Source: Pseudomonadota bacterium (GTDB lineage: Bacteria; Desulfobacterota; Desulfovibrionia; Desulfovibrionales; Desulfovibrionaceae). Taken from it: a DNA stretch of 64,000 nucleotides. Made by a program: the position numbers and the translations under genes. The notes beneath the pieces are model-generated. The model was given only the letters and a program-made list of their open reading frames with translations, was not told the origin of the DNA and ran no database searches. Shown here one piece after another: positions 15,083 through 24,357 of this stretch; the stretch's first letter is position 1, and every line of letters begins with the position of its first letter. The stretch is taken from positions 9,873-73,872 of the forward strand of contig JAEYOJ010000098.1 of the NCBI GenBank assembly GCA_023411815.1, given 5' to 3'.

Positions 15083-16870
15083 TTACAAACTCGCGTAGCG
15101 CTCGATCTTTTTCTTGTATTCCATGATGCCCTGCACGATGCCGTCGGCCAGGAGATCCTGGTAGCGCGGGTTCTTGAGCCTGTCGGCTTCGGCTTTGTTG
15201 GTCAGGTAGCCGGCCTCCACGAGGATGGAGGGCATCTTGGCGCCCATGAGCACATAGAACGGCGCCTCGCGCGTGCCGTGGTCCTTCAGTTTGTAGGACT
15301 TGCTCACCGTGGTGACGGTGGCGTTTTGCACGAACTTGGCAAGATCCGTGGACTCGCGCACCTTGGAGTTGAGCATGAGGTCGGTCAGGATGACCTGCAG
15401 GTCCGAGATGCGCTTCTCGGAAACCGCGTTCTCGCGCGCGGCCACGCGTACGGCGTCCGGGGTTCTGGCCAGGTTCAGCGAATAGGTCTCCAGGCCGTGG
15501 ATTTCCGTCTTGCGGTTGGCGTTTACGTGGATGGACACGAACATGTCGGCCTTCTGCACGTTGGCCATGGCCGTGCGCTCCTCCAAGGGGATGAACACGT
15601 CCGTGGTGCGCGTGTATATCACGTTGAAGCCCTTGGACTTGAGCTTCTGGCCAACCTTGAGGGCCAGGGAGAGCACTATGTCCTTCTCCTTCAGGCCGTA
15701 GGCCACGGCTCCGGGGTCCTTGCCGCCGTGGCCGGCGTCGATCATGACCGTATGCACCGTGAGCCCCAGCTGCTCGATGAGCTCGCCCACCGGACCCGTG
15801 GGTGTGGACGCCACCAGGGGCACGTCACTGGTCACCGCGGCAGGCATGGGCTTGGCTTGGCTCTGCGTCTTGCGCTCGGTTGCATAGACGTCCACCACCA
15901 CCCGGTAGGGATCGGGCAGTGTGAACACGTGGTAGTTCTGAAGGTCCTGGAAATCGAGCACCACGCGGGCCACGTCGGGCTGGTTCTGGGCTGCGCGGAT
16001 GCCGGACAGGATGCCGTCGCCCACGCTCAGGGTGCGCGACGGGCCGCCGGCGAGCTTGGTGGACTGCAGGTCGATGAACAGCCGGTGCGGCAGGCCCAGG
16101 GATGTGTTGGGCTGCAGGAGCTGGTAGCGGAACTCGACCTCGCCGTCCACGTCGATGACCACGCGCGTGTAGTCGCTGGAGCTGCGATGGCGGATGTCGT
16201 TCAGGTTGGCTAGCCCGATGGTCTTCACTTCGGGCCGTACCACGCCCGAGGTCCTGGCCTCCGGCGGGCCGGACGTGACCGGCGCCAGGGCCGGCGCGGA
16301 AGTCGAGGCCTGCGGCGGCAGACCGGCGTTCTTGCGGTCCAGCTCCAGGAGCATGGCCTGGGCCTGGGCGTGCATGTCGCCGTTCTTGTGGTTGTGCACG
16401 ATGAGCAGCAGGTCAACGTAGGCCAGGTCCTTCTCGCCCAGACGCTCAAGGTTGATCTTGGCCTTGCGCAGCAGGGCGTCGTCGGTCCAGGCATGGTTCG
16501 GAAAGCGCGTGGACATGCGCTGGAAGTAGTCCACGGCCCGGATGAAGTCTTCCTTGCGGTTGGAGCGCAGGCCGAGCTCCTCGTGGACACGCCCCAGATA
16601 GAACAGGGACTTGGGAGCGTAGGAGCCTTCCGGGTCCTGGGAATAGGCGCGGCGGAAGTTCTCCTCGACCGGAGACCACGCGCTGCGCTGGCTGGCCTTG
16701 CCCTGGTCCTTGAGCAGGGCATGGAAGGCGTGCCAGCCGGCCTTGTAGCTCGATGCGACCGACGCGGCCCAGGCCCGGCCATCACCAGGCCAGGCCGTGA
16801 GCAGAGTCAGCAGGACGCAGAGTAGGGCGGCCGGTATGACCCGAGACGCGAACGGCTCCAGTATGCGCAT
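15083..16870 (-). CDS. N-acetylmuramoyl-L-alanine amidase, AmiC type
   Basis: A 595-residue periplasmic zinc amidase that cleaves the peptide from murein. A Sec signal covers about residues 1-36. Residues 40-180 are helical TPR-like repeats, starting KAGWHAFHALL. About 220-330 is an AMIN localisation domain, and about 365-590 is amidase_3. Zinc ligands are in VMIDAGHGGKDPG, in KEKDIVLSL and in FVSIHVNAN; the catalytic glutamate is in ILVEAGYLTN. The N-terminal TPR region is not part of the enterobacterial AmiC design but is common in this lineage. It starts 1 base after the glmS stop and so belongs to the rdgB-glmS unit. Confidence 0.93.
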   Translation of the reverse strand: MRILEPFASRVIPAALLCVLLTLLTAWPGDGRAWAASVASSYKAGWHAFHALLKDQGKASQRSAWSPVEENFRRAYSQDPEGSYAPKSLFYLGRVHEELGLRSNRKEDFIRAVDYFQRMSTRFPNHAWTDDALLRKAKINLERLGEKDLAYVDLLLIVHNHKNGDMHAQAQAMLLELDRKNAGLPPQASTSAPALAPVTSGPPEARTSGVVRPEVKTIGLANLNDIRHRSSSDYTRVVIDVDGEVEFRYQLLQPNTSLGLPHRLFIDLQSTKLAGGPSRTLSVGDGILSGIRAAQNQPDVARVVLDFQDLQNYHVFTLPDPYRVVVDVYATERKTQSQAKPMPAAVTSDVPLVASTPTGPVGELIEQLGLTVHTVMIDAGHGGKDPGAVAYGLKEKDIVLSLALKVGQKLKSKGFNVIYTRTTDVFIPLEERTAMANVQKADMFVSIHVNANRKTEIHGLETYSLNLARTPDAVRVAARENAVSEKRISDLQVILTDLMLNSKVRESTDLAKFVQNATVTTVSKSYKLKDHGTREAPFYVLMGAKMPSILVEAGYLTNKAEADRLKNPRYQDLLADGIVQGIMEYKKKIERYASL

Positions 16871-16871
16871 G

Positions 16872-18698
16872 CTATTCCACGGTCACGCTCTTGGCCAGGT
16901 TGCGGGGCTGGTCCACGTCCTTGCCCAGGTAGTCTGCCACCTCGTAGGCGAAGAGCTGCAGGGCGGGCAGGGCCAGGAAGGCGTTCAGCGGGCCCCAGAC
17001 CTCGGGCAGCATCCAGGGATGGTCCACGTTCAGGTCCAGGCCGGGGTGCGTAAGGGCGATGATCTTGCCACCGCGCGCCTGCACCTCGATGAGGTTGGAT
17101 TTCACCTTGGGGTAGAGGGCGTCGTTGAGCGCCAGGGCGAAGGTCGGGAATTTCGGGTCCACCAGGGCGATGGGGCCGTGCTTCATCTCGCCGGAGGCGT
17201 AGCCCTCGGCGTGGATGTAGGAGATCTCCTTGAGCTTGAGCGCGCCTTCCAGGGCCAGCGGGTAGCACAGGCCGCGGCCCAGGTAGAAGAAGCTCCTGGC
17301 CTCGGAGTAGGTGCGAGCCAGGAAGCGGGCCTTGTCGCGCATGGCCGGCAGGCTGGCCTCCAGCACCTCGGGCAGGCCCAGCAGGCCGCGCATGGCCTTC
17401 TTGCGCACGTCGTCGGCCAGAAGCCCCTTGCGCCGGCTCCAGTGCAGGGCCAGCAAGGTCAAAAGAGTCAGCTGGCTGCACATGGCCTTGGTGGAGGCCA
17501 CGCTGATCTCAGGGCCGGCCTGGGTGTAGACCACGTAGTCGGACTCGCGCGCAATGGTCGAGCCCACCACGTTGCACAGGCCCACGACCTTGACGCCCCG
17601 CGCCTTGGCCAGGCGAAGACCGGCCAGCGTGTCGATGGTCTCGCCCGACTGGCTGATGGCCAGGACCATGTCCTCGGGCTCCAGGATGGGCTCGCGGTAG
17701 CGGAATTCGCTGGCGATCTCGACGTTCACGGGCACCTTGGCCCAGGATTCGATGAGCTGCTTGCCCCACAGGCCCGCGTGGAAGGATGTGCCGCAGGCCA
17801 CGATGTGCAGCCGCCTGGGCACGGGCATGGCCTCGATCTCGGGCAGGGCCACCTCGCTGGTGGCGTGGTCCACGCGGCCTAGCAGGCAGTCGTGGATGAC
17901 CCTGGGCTGTTCAAAGATCTCCTTGAGCATGAAGTGCTTGTAGCCGCCCTTCTGAGCCGACTGCACGTCCCAGGTGATGGTGTGCGTGTCCTTGCTCACG
18001 GGCGCGAGCGTGGCCGCGTCCATGACCTTCCAGGAGCCGGCGTCCATTTGCACGAGCTCGCCGTCCTCCAGGAAGACGACCTCGCGCGTGTAGGGCAGGA
18101 AGGCCGGGATGTCCGAGGCCAGGAAGTTCTCGCCCACGCCCAGGCCCATGACTAGCGGGCTGGTCTGGCGCGCGCCCCAGACCATGCCAGGGTGGTCCTT
18201 GTGCAGCACGACGATGGCGTAGGCGCCCTCGGCCCGCGACAGGGCCCAGGAGATGGCCTCGGGCACGCTCGATTTGTGCGTGAGCCCCTCGGCGATGAGG
18301 TTGGCCAGCACCTCGGAGTCGGTGTCCGAGGAAAAGGTGTAGCCCTTGGCCGAAAGCTCGTTCTTGATCTCCTGGTAGTTCTCGATGATGCCGTTGTGCA
18401 CGAGCGCCAGGTTGCCCTTGCAGTCCAGGTGCGGGTGAGCGTTGCGCTCGACCGGATGGCCGTGGGTGGCCCAGCGCGTGTGGCCCATGCCGTGTGTGGC
18501 GTTCAGGATGTTGCCTGCCTCGGGCACGGCTTTCTCCAACTCGGCGAGCTTGCCGGGCCTGCGCACCACGCGCAGGGCGCCGCCCTGCGGCACGGCCAAG
18601 CCGGCGGAGTCGTAGCCGCGGTATTCCAGGCGCTTGAGGCCTTCGAGGATGACGGGAGCAGCGGGCCTATGCCCGCAATAGGCGATGATGCCGCACAT
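16872..18698 (-). CDS. glmS: Glucosamine--fructose-6-phosphate aminotransferase
   Basis: A 608-residue enzyme of standard length that makes glucosamine-6-phosphate from fructose-6-phosphate and glutamine, the first step to UDP-GlcNAc. Cys2 (MCGIIAYCG) is the glutaminase nucleophile. GHTRWATHG and the C-terminal SIS domains (ISQSGETIDTLAGLRLAK, GRGLCYPLALEGALKLKE) are intact, ending in KSVTVE. It lies with a murein amidase, and glmU is also in this window, though far away. No glmS ribozyme-like leader was seen in the short 52-base gap to rdgB. Confidence 0.97.
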   Translation of the reverse strand: MCGIIAYCGHRPAAPVILEGLKRLEYRGYDSAGLAVPQGGALRVVRRPGKLAELEKAVPEAGNILNATHGMGHTRWATHGHPVERNAHPHLDCKGNLALVHNGIIENYQEIKNELSAKGYTFSSDTDSEVLANLIAEGLTHKSSVPEAISWALSRAEGAYAIVVLHKDHPGMVWGARQTSPLVMGLGVGENFLASDIPAFLPYTREVVFLEDGELVQMDAGSWKVMDAATLAPVSKDTHTITWDVQSAQKGGYKHFMLKEIFEQPRVIHDCLLGRVDHATSEVALPEIEAMPVPRRLHIVACGTSFHAGLWGKQLIESWAKVPVNVEIASEFRYREPILEPEDMVLAISQSGETIDTLAGLRLAKARGVKVVGLCNVVGSTIARESDYVVYTQAGPEISVASTKAMCSQLTLLTLLALHWSRRKGLLADDVRKKAMRGLLGLPEVLEASLPAMRDKARFLARTYSEARSFFYLGRGLCYPLALEGALKLKEISYIHAEGYASGEMKHGPIALVDPKFPTFALALNDALYPKVKSNLIEVQARGGKIIALTHPGLDLNVDHPWMLPEVWGPLNAFLALPALQLFAYEVADYLGKDVDQPRNLAKSVTVE

Positions 18699-18750
18699 GA
18701 TGCTGCACTCCAGGGAGTGATAGGGTTCGCTGATCGGATGTGATCAAGCC

Positions 18751-19389
18751 TCAGCCCTCCGTGGACCCTGCCGGTCCCGGAAGGTCGCCGGCCTTTTTCC
18801 AAAAATCGGGCCAACTTTCCATGAGCTTGCGCAGGGCCTTGCCCCGGTGGCTGCGCGCGTTTTTTTGCTCGGGGTCGAGCTCGGCCGCGGACAGGCCGGG
18901 TTCGGGGTCCAGGAAGAGCGGATCGTAGCCGAAACCGCCTTGGCCTCGGGGCTTTCTGGCGATCTCGCCTTCCCAGGTGCCGCGCGCGGTGGTCGTGGCC
19001 CCATTGGGCGCCACGGCCGCCATGACGCAGACGAAACGGGCGGAGCGGCGTTCGGACGGCACCGTGGCCATTTCGCGCAGGAGTTTGGCGTTGTTGTCCG
19101 CGTCGCTGGCGCGTTCGCCGGCGAAGCGGGCCGAGTAGACGCCCGGCGCGCCGGCCAGGGCGTCGACCACCAGGCCCGAGTCGTCGGCCAGGGCAGTCAG
19201 GCCCGTGGCCTGGCAAACGGCCCGGGCCTTGATGAGCGCGTTCTCCTCGAAGGTCTTGCCCGTCTCCGGAATCTCGCCGATCTCGGGATAGGCATCCAGG
19301 CCCACGACCTCGACATCGAACGATCCAAGCATGGTCGACAGCTCGGCGACCTTGCCCTTATTGCGCGTGGCCAGTACGATTTTTTGCAC
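18751..19389 (-). CDS. rdgB: XTP/dITP pyrophosphatase (RdgB/HAM1)
   Basis: A 212-residue Ham1-type nucleotide sanitiser that hydrolyses dITP and XTP. IVLATRNKGKVAELSTML at the start, the ETGKTFEENALIKA block and LADDSGLVVDAL are diagnostic. The GTG at 19389 is chosen because GGGGGAC lies 3-9 bases upstream and the family starts one residue before QKIVLATRN; an in-frame TTG is four codons earlier. It is the first gene of the rdgB-glmS-amidase unit. Confidence 0.93.
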   Translation of the reverse strand: MQKIVLATRNKGKVAELSTMLGSFDVEVVGLDAYPEIGEIPETGKTFEENALIKARAVCQATGLTALADDSGLVVDALAGAPGVYSARFAGERASDADNNAKLLREMATVPSERRSARFVCVMAAVAPNGATTTARGTWEGEIARKPRGQGGFGYDPLFLDPEPGLSAAELDPEQKNARSHRGKALRKLMESWPDFWKKAGDLPGPAGSTEG

Positions 19390-20124
19390 GCTGTCCCCCA
19401 AAATTCGTTATGCGCCCGGGCCTGCTTCGGTGGCAGCGGGCATGCTCGGGACCTGGAGCCGGGCCAAGGCGGGCTTGGCCCCCTGGGCCTCCCGCCCCAT
19501 GGCATTGAGCGGCATGGCGAGGGGTTCGTCCCCCCGCGGGCCGGGTCTCGTCTGGCTTGTCTGCCGCGCGGGCGCGCTTGCCGAGGCCGAGGAATTTCTC
19601 GGGCATGAGCCTGCCAGGCCATGGCCTTACGGGCCCGCGGAGAGTACAGTCCGAAGCAGTGCGGACTGTACCTAGCACCGGCTCGAAGGGCATGGTCTCG
19701 TACATGGGGCCTGACTTGCGGGCATGGATATTGCGGCTGTGGCCGGGAGTGAGGCCGTGCAAGCCTGATCCGGAGAAGCCGCCATCCGCCGCAGGCGCCA
19801 TCCGCACACCGCGGATCGAGGGTCCGCCATTCCCGGCGCCCCGCGTTGCGCTTTCCGCGACTCGCCGGCAGTCCCCGACCGGCGCTATGTTCAGGGGGCC
19901 ATTCTGTCTCACTGCTTCTCCGGGACAGAGTGTCGGCGGCGATTATGGTAGCCGGCGCCCTTGATCATGGTTCAAGACGCGGTACTCTAGCAATGAAGGG
20001 CTCGATGAATCAAGTGCTGCCCTGTCGCGGAGAAGTGTCATGCGTTGGCCGCGGAGCGGATGAAAAGCCTTTGCAGCCCGTGGGGCATGGTGTAGACAAC
20101 TATTTTTTTGCAAGCAGGCCATAT
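19390..20124. other. Divergent intergenic region, about 735 bases
   Basis: The longest gene-free stretch apart from repeats. It separates rdgB from rimO. It contains a perfect 10-bp hairpin at 19644-19671 (GTACAGTCCG / CGGACTGTAC, 8-base loop). No open frame looks coding, and no tRNA or known RNA fold was recognised. G+C-rich patches at 19470-19550 may be decayed hairpin repeats. Confidence 0.5.
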
Positions 20125-21438
20125 ATGACGATCCTGAAAACATACAGTGTGAGCCTGGGCTGCCCCAAGACCCGCGTGGATTCCGAGCGGCTGCTCGGCG
20201 CCTTGGGCAGGGTGAGCCCGGTGGACAGGCCCGAGGATGCGCAGCTCATCTTCATCAACACCTGCGGGTTCATCCGGCCGGCGGTGGAGGAATCGCTGCA
20301 GGCCGTGCTCGACGCCGCTTCCGCGGCCGGGGAGGCGGACACCCGCAGCAGGCCCCTGCTGGCCGTGGCCGGCTGCCTGGTCAGCCGCTATGCCGGCGAA
20401 CTGGCCCCGGAGCTGCCCGAGGTAGACCTGTGGCTGCCCCTGGACGCCATGGACCATTGGCCGACCATGGTCGCCGAGGCCCTGCAGCGGCGGGGCCTGG
20501 TCGGGGAGCCGGTTCCGGCGGCCAGCCCCGCGCGTTTCGGCGGCCCGGTAAGCTATGCCTATCTGAAGATCAGCGAGGGCTGCTCCCACGCCTGCTCCTT
20601 CTGCACCATCCCCTCGATCCGGGGGAAGCTGCGCAGCGAGCCATCCGAACGCCTGCTGGCCGAGGCGCGCATGCTCCTGGACAAGGGCGTAAGCGAGCTT
20701 GTCCTCGTGGCCCAGGACCTGACGGCCTACGGCCTGGACTCGAAGGCGCCCGGCCTTATCCCCCTGCTGGAGCAGCTGCTGCCGCTGCCGGGTCTGGCCA
20801 GGCTGCGCCTCATGTACCTCTATCCAGCCGGACTTACCGACGAGCTGCTCGGGTTCATGCGCTCGGCCGGGGCACCGCTGGTTCCCTATTTCGACATCCC
20901 GCTGCAGCACGCGCATCCCGAGATCCTGTCGCGCATGGGGCGACCGTTCGCCCGAGATCCCTGGCGCGTGCTGGATCGCGTGCGAGGTAGCTTCCCCGAG
21001 GCGGCCATACGCACGAGCCTCATCGCCGGCTTCCCCGGCGAGACTCGGGATCACTTCGAGGTCCTGCTGGACTTCGTGCGCAAGGCGCGCCTGCACCATC
21101 TGGGCGTCTTCCCCTACTGGCCCGAGGAGGGCACGGCGGCCGCCGGAATGGACGGCCAGGTCGAGGACGCGGTCAAGCAGGAGCGCGTGCGCCTGCTCAT
21201 GGAAGCCCAGAAGGAGGTCAGCGAGGAGATCATGGCCGCCTGCGTCGGACAGGAGCTGGACGTGCTCGTGGACGAGCCCAGCCCCGACTGGCCCGGGCTG
21301 CACGTCGGCCGGGTCTGGTTCCAGGCCCCGGAGGTCGATGGCGTGACCTACGTGAGCGGGCCGGGCGTCGAGCCTGGCCGCATGGTCAGGGCCGTCGTGG
21401 AGGAGGCCGGCGCGTACGACCTCTCTGCATTGGCATAG
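20125..21438 (+). CDS. rimO: Ribosomal protein S12 methylthiotransferase RimO
   Basis: A 437-residue radical-SAM enzyme that methylthiolates the conserved aspartate of ribosomal protein S12. The MTTase domain has three cluster cysteines, in SLGCPKTRVDSE, FINTCGFI and VAGCLVSRY. The radical-SAM motif is CSHACSFC, with ISEGCSHAC preceding. A C-terminal TRAM domain ends the protein. RimO is separated from MiaB by SLGCPKTRVDSE rather than TxGCQMN. The ATG at 20125 gives the family-typical start MTILKTYSVSLGC; the frame is open upstream for 93 codons but reads like non-coding sequence. Confidence 0.95.
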   Translation: MTILKTYSVSLGCPKTRVDSERLLGALGRVSPVDRPEDAQLIFINTCGFIRPAVEESLQAVLDAASAAGEADTRSRPLLAVAGCLVSRYAGELAPELPEVDLWLPLDAMDHWPTMVAEALQRRGLVGEPVPAASPARFGGPVSYAYLKISEGCSHACSFCTIPSIRGKLRSEPSERLLAEARMLLDKGVSELVLVAQDLTAYGLDSKAPGLIPLLEQLLPLPGLARLRLMYLYPAGLTDELLGFMRSAGAPLVPYFDIPLQHAHPEILSRMGRPFARDPWRVLDRVRGSFPEAAIRTSLIAGFPGETRDHFEVLLDFVRKARLHHLGVFPYWPEEGTAAAGMDGQVEDAVKQERVRLLMEAQKEVSEEIMAACVGQELDVLVDEPSPDWPGLHVGRVWFQAPEVDGVTYVSGPGVEPGRMVRAVVEEAGAYDLSALA

Positions 21439-21580
21439 CGACCCGCCCATCCGGCCGGAGCGGCGTCCGCCTTAGCATTGCCGCGCTTCGTCGTTCCATC
21501 ATGGGCGTCACGGGATGGCGGGCTCCGCATGCGCCCGCATGCCCCGGATCGGAAAACATGGGCAAGGGCCGGAGCCGGTG

Positions 21581-21609
21581 TTGTCATTGTCATCCCGTTC
21601 TGGTATTGA
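21581..21609 (+). promoter_or_regulatory. Candidate promoter of rpsA
   Basis: TTGTCA (21581-21586) and TATTGA (21604-21609) are 17 bases apart, with an extended TGG before the -10. A perfect 14-base palindrome ACGAAAATTTTCGT follows at 21611-21624, between promoter and ribosome site; it might be an operator or a leader hairpin. Confidence 0.35.
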
Positions 21610-21644
21610 CACGAAAATTTTCGTCAGAGGAGTTTGGAGGTATC

Positions 21645-23417
21645 ATGGCAAACGCAACACAAAGCATGGATAAAGCAGCAACCCACGGCGGCGACGCCGA
21701 CTTTGCCGAGAACATCGATTTCGCCTCGGCCCTGGACAATTACCTGAACGAAGACTTCGGGGCCATCGAAGACGGCAACATCGTCTCCGGCGAGGTGGTC
21801 AAGATCGACACCGACCACGTGCTGGTGGACGTCAACTTCAAGTCCGAAGGTCAACTTCCCATCGCGGAGTTCACCGATAGCAACGGCAACGTGACCGTGA
21901 AGGTCGGCGACAAGGTCGATGTCTTCGTGGTGCGCAAGGACGAGGTCGAAGGCACCATCGTCCTGTCCCGCGAGCGCGCCCAGCGCATGAAGCTCTTCGA
22001 CAAGCTCGAGGACGTGCAGGAAGGCGACAAGACCATCAGCGGCCGCATCATGCGCCGGGTCAAGGGCGGCTACACCGTGGACCTGGGCGGCGTGGAGGCC
22101 TTCCTGCCCGGCTCTCACGTGGACCTGCGCCCCGTTCCCGACATGGACGCGCTGGTTGGCAAGGACTACGAGTTCCGTGTCCTGAAGATCAACCGCCGCC
22201 GCTCCAACGTCATCGTGTCCCGCCGCGTGCTCCTCGAGGAGCAGCGCGAGCACATGCGCAAGGAGCTGCTGGAGACGCTGGGCGAGGGCCAGGTGGTCAA
22301 GGGCAAGGTCAAGAACATCACCGAGTACGGCGTGTTCGTGGACCTGGGCGGACTGGACGGCCTGCTGCACATCACCGACATGTCCTGGCGGCGCATTCGC
22401 CATCCCAAGGAGATGGTCGGCCTGGGCGACGAGCTGGAGCTCAAGGTCCTGTCCTTCGACAAGGACAACAAGAAGGTCTCCCTGGGCCTCAAGCAGCTCG
22501 TGCCCGATCCCTGGGAGGACATCACCAAGAAGTACCCCGAGGGCGCTAGGCTCAAGGGCCGCGTGACCAATCTCGTGGATTACGGCTCCTTCGTTGAGCT
22601 GGAGCCCGGCGTGGAAGGCTTGGTGCACATCTCCGAGATGTCCTGGACGCGCAAGCTGCGCCATCCCTCCCAGATGGTCCATCCCGGCGACGAGGTCGAG
22701 GTGGTCGTGCTGGGCGTGGACCCGGACAAGAAGCGCATCAGCCTCGGCATGAAGCAGATCAAGCCCAACCCGTGGGATCTGGTGGCCGAGAAGTACCCCG
22801 AGGGCACCATCCTCGAGGGCACCATCAAGAACATCACCGAGTTCGGCCTGTTCATCGGCATCGAGGACGGCATCGACGGCCTGATCCACGTCTCGGACAT
22901 CTCCTGGACCAAGAAGATTCGCCATCCCGGCGAGATGTACAAGGGCGGCGACACGGTGCAGGCCAAGGTGCTCACCGTGGACAAGGAGAACGAGAAGTTC
23001 ACCCTGGGCGTCAAGCAGCTCAACGAGGATCCCTGGAACGAGGTTCCCGGCAAGTATCCCGTCGGCGCCACGGTCAAGGGCATCGTGACCAACATCACCG
23101 ACTTCGGCCTGTTCGTTGAGGTCGAGGAAGGCATCGAGGGTCTGGTGCACGTTTCCGAGATCAGCCACAAGAAGGTCAAGAACCCCTCCGAGCTGTTCAA
23201 GGAAGGCGTCGAGATCGAAGCCAAGGTCATTCACGTGAGCGCGGACGAACGCCGGCTGGGCCTGTCCATCAAGCAGCTCAAGGATGACGAGGAGCGCAAG
23301 AAGCCGCGCGAGTTCCGCACCACGAGCGGCGGCGACACCGGCGGCAGCACCCTGGGCGACCTGATCAAGCAGAAGCTCGAGGACGCCAGTGCCGAATCCA
23401 ACGGCGACGAAGGCTAG
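21645..23417 (+). CDS. rpsA: 30S ribosomal protein S1
   Basis: A 590-residue S1 protein with six S1 RNA-binding repeats. The clear ones open with GDKTISGRIMRRVKGGY, GQVVKGKVKNITEYGVFV, GARLKGRVTNLVDYGSFV, GTILEGTIKNITEFGLFI and GATVKGIVTNITDFGLFV. It unfolds mRNA and docks it on the small subunit. TTTGGAGGTATC gives a strong ribosome site for the ATG at 21645. The N-terminus has a short Gly/Asp-rich extension before FASALDNYLNEDFG. The sppA gene overlaps its end by 29 bases in another frame. Confidence 0.97.
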   Translation: MANATQSMDKAATHGGDADFAENIDFASALDNYLNEDFGAIEDGNIVSGEVVKIDTDHVLVDVNFKSEGQLPIAEFTDSNGNVTVKVGDKVDVFVVRKDEVEGTIVLSRERAQRMKLFDKLEDVQEGDKTISGRIMRRVKGGYTVDLGGVEAFLPGSHVDLRPVPDMDALVGKDYEFRVLKINRRRSNVIVSRRVLLEEQREHMRKELLETLGEGQVVKGKVKNITEYGVFVDLGGLDGLLHITDMSWRRIRHPKEMVGLGDELELKVLSFDKDNKKVSLGLKQLVPDPWEDITKKYPEGARLKGRVTNLVDYGSFVELEPGVEGLVHISEMSWTRKLRHPSQMVHPGDEVEVVVLGVDPDKKRISLGMKQIKPNPWDLVAEKYPEGTILEGTIKNITEFGLFIGIEDGIDGLIHVSDISWTKKIRHPGEMYKGGDTVQAKVLTVDKENEKFTLGVKQLNEDPWNEVPGKYPVGATVKGIVTNITDFGLFVEVEEGIEGLVHVSEISHKKVKNPSELFKEGVEIEAKVIHVSADERRLGLSIKQLKDDEERKKPREFRTTSGGDTGGSTLGDLIKQKLEDASAESNGDEG

Positions 23418-24306
23418 TTTCAGCCGGCGTCACCCGATCCTCTTCGGCCTTATGCTCTTAATGGCGGCCATGGCCCTCTTCGGAGGGGCCATGGCCGCCT
23501 TTCATCGTCTCCCGGTGGGCGAATTCAGCGGCAGTCGCCTGGGCGTGGTGAGGGTGGAGGGGCTCATAGCCGATTCCGAGGACCTGGTGGGCTGGATAGC
23601 TGAACTGGAGCGCGACGACTCGGTCAAGGGCGTGCTGCTGCGCATCAACTCTCCCGGCGGCGTGGTCGCCCCGAGCCAGGAGGTCTATGCCGCCGTGCGC
23701 CGCCTGGCCGAGCGCAAGCCCGTGGTGGCCAGCATGGGCGCCGTGGCCGCCAGCGGCGGCTATTACGTCGCGTGCGCTGCGCAGGAGATCGTGGCCAATC
23801 CATCGACACTCACCGGCTCCATCGGCGTGCGCATGGAGCTTCTAAACATCCGGGGGCTGGCCGAGAAGGTCGGCCTGTCCCAGACGCTCATCGCCAGCGG
23901 CGAGATGAAGGGCGTGGGCACTCCGTTCCGCGAGCTGAGTCCGCGCGAGCGCGAGTACCTCACGGCCGTGGTCATGGACATGCATGACCAGTTCGTGAGC
24001 GATATCGCCCTGGCCAGGAACATGGAACGCGAGCAGGTGGCCGCCCTGGCCGACGGGCGCGCCTTCACGGGCCGTCAGGCCCTGGGGAACGGCCTGGTGG
24101 ACCGGCTGGGCGGCATGGAAGAGTCCATGGATCTACTGCGCGAGCGGTGCGGCCTGACCAGGGAGGCTCCCGTGCTGGAAGGCCCGGTCGAGGAAAAGAG
24201 CCTGCTGCGCCGCATCCTCTCGGCCACCCTGATCGAGCCGGCCTCGCAGGCCGTTTCCGAGATGGCCTCGGTACTCGCCGCACCACGCTGGGTATTCCTC
24301 TTTTGA
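23389..24306 (+). CDS. sppA: Signal peptide peptidase SppA
   Basis: A 305-residue S49 membrane peptidase, the short single-domain form. A membrane anchor lies at about residues 17-40 (ILFGLMLLMAAMALFGGAMAAF). The core shows GVLLRINSPGGVVAPSQEV, GAVAASGGYYVACAA and LTGSIGV with the nucleophile serine, and the DGRAFTGRQALGNGLVD block. It degrades cleaved signal peptides in the membrane. The GTG at 23389 overlaps rpsA and has GAGGAC upstream; an ATG at 23452 would remove part of the anchor. Co-transcription with rpsA is likely. Confidence 0.92.
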   Translation: MPNPTATKASFSRRHPILFGLMLLMAAMALFGGAMAAFHRLPVGEFSGSRLGVVRVEGLIADSEDLVGWIAELERDDSVKGVLLRINSPGGVVAPSQEVYAAVRRLAERKPVVASMGAVAASGGYYVACAAQEIVANPSTLTGSIGVRMELLNIRGLAEKVGLSQTLIASGEMKGVGTPFRELSPREREYLTAVVMDMHDQFVSDIALARNMEREQVAALADGRAFTGRQALGNGLVDRLGGMEESMDLLRERCGLTREAPVLEGPVEEKSLLRRILSATLIEPASQAVSEMASVLAAPRWVFLF

Positions 24307-24310
24307 CGGC

Positions 24311-24348
24311 AAACGGCCCCGGCCCGCGAGCGCGGACCGGGGCCGTTT
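24311..24348. terminator. Bidirectional terminator between sppA and the DksA-like gene
   Basis: AAACGGCCCCGG (24311-24322) pairs with CCGGGGCCGTTT (24337-24348), a 12-bp stem with A/T ends on both sides. It lies between two convergent genes with 4 and 9 bases to spare. Confidence 0.75.
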
Positions 24349-24357
24349 ACACTAAGC

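Noticed and set aside
18699..18750. glmS ribozyme
   Set aside because: The gap upstream of glmS is only about 52 bases, too short for the ribozyme, and no matching core was seen.
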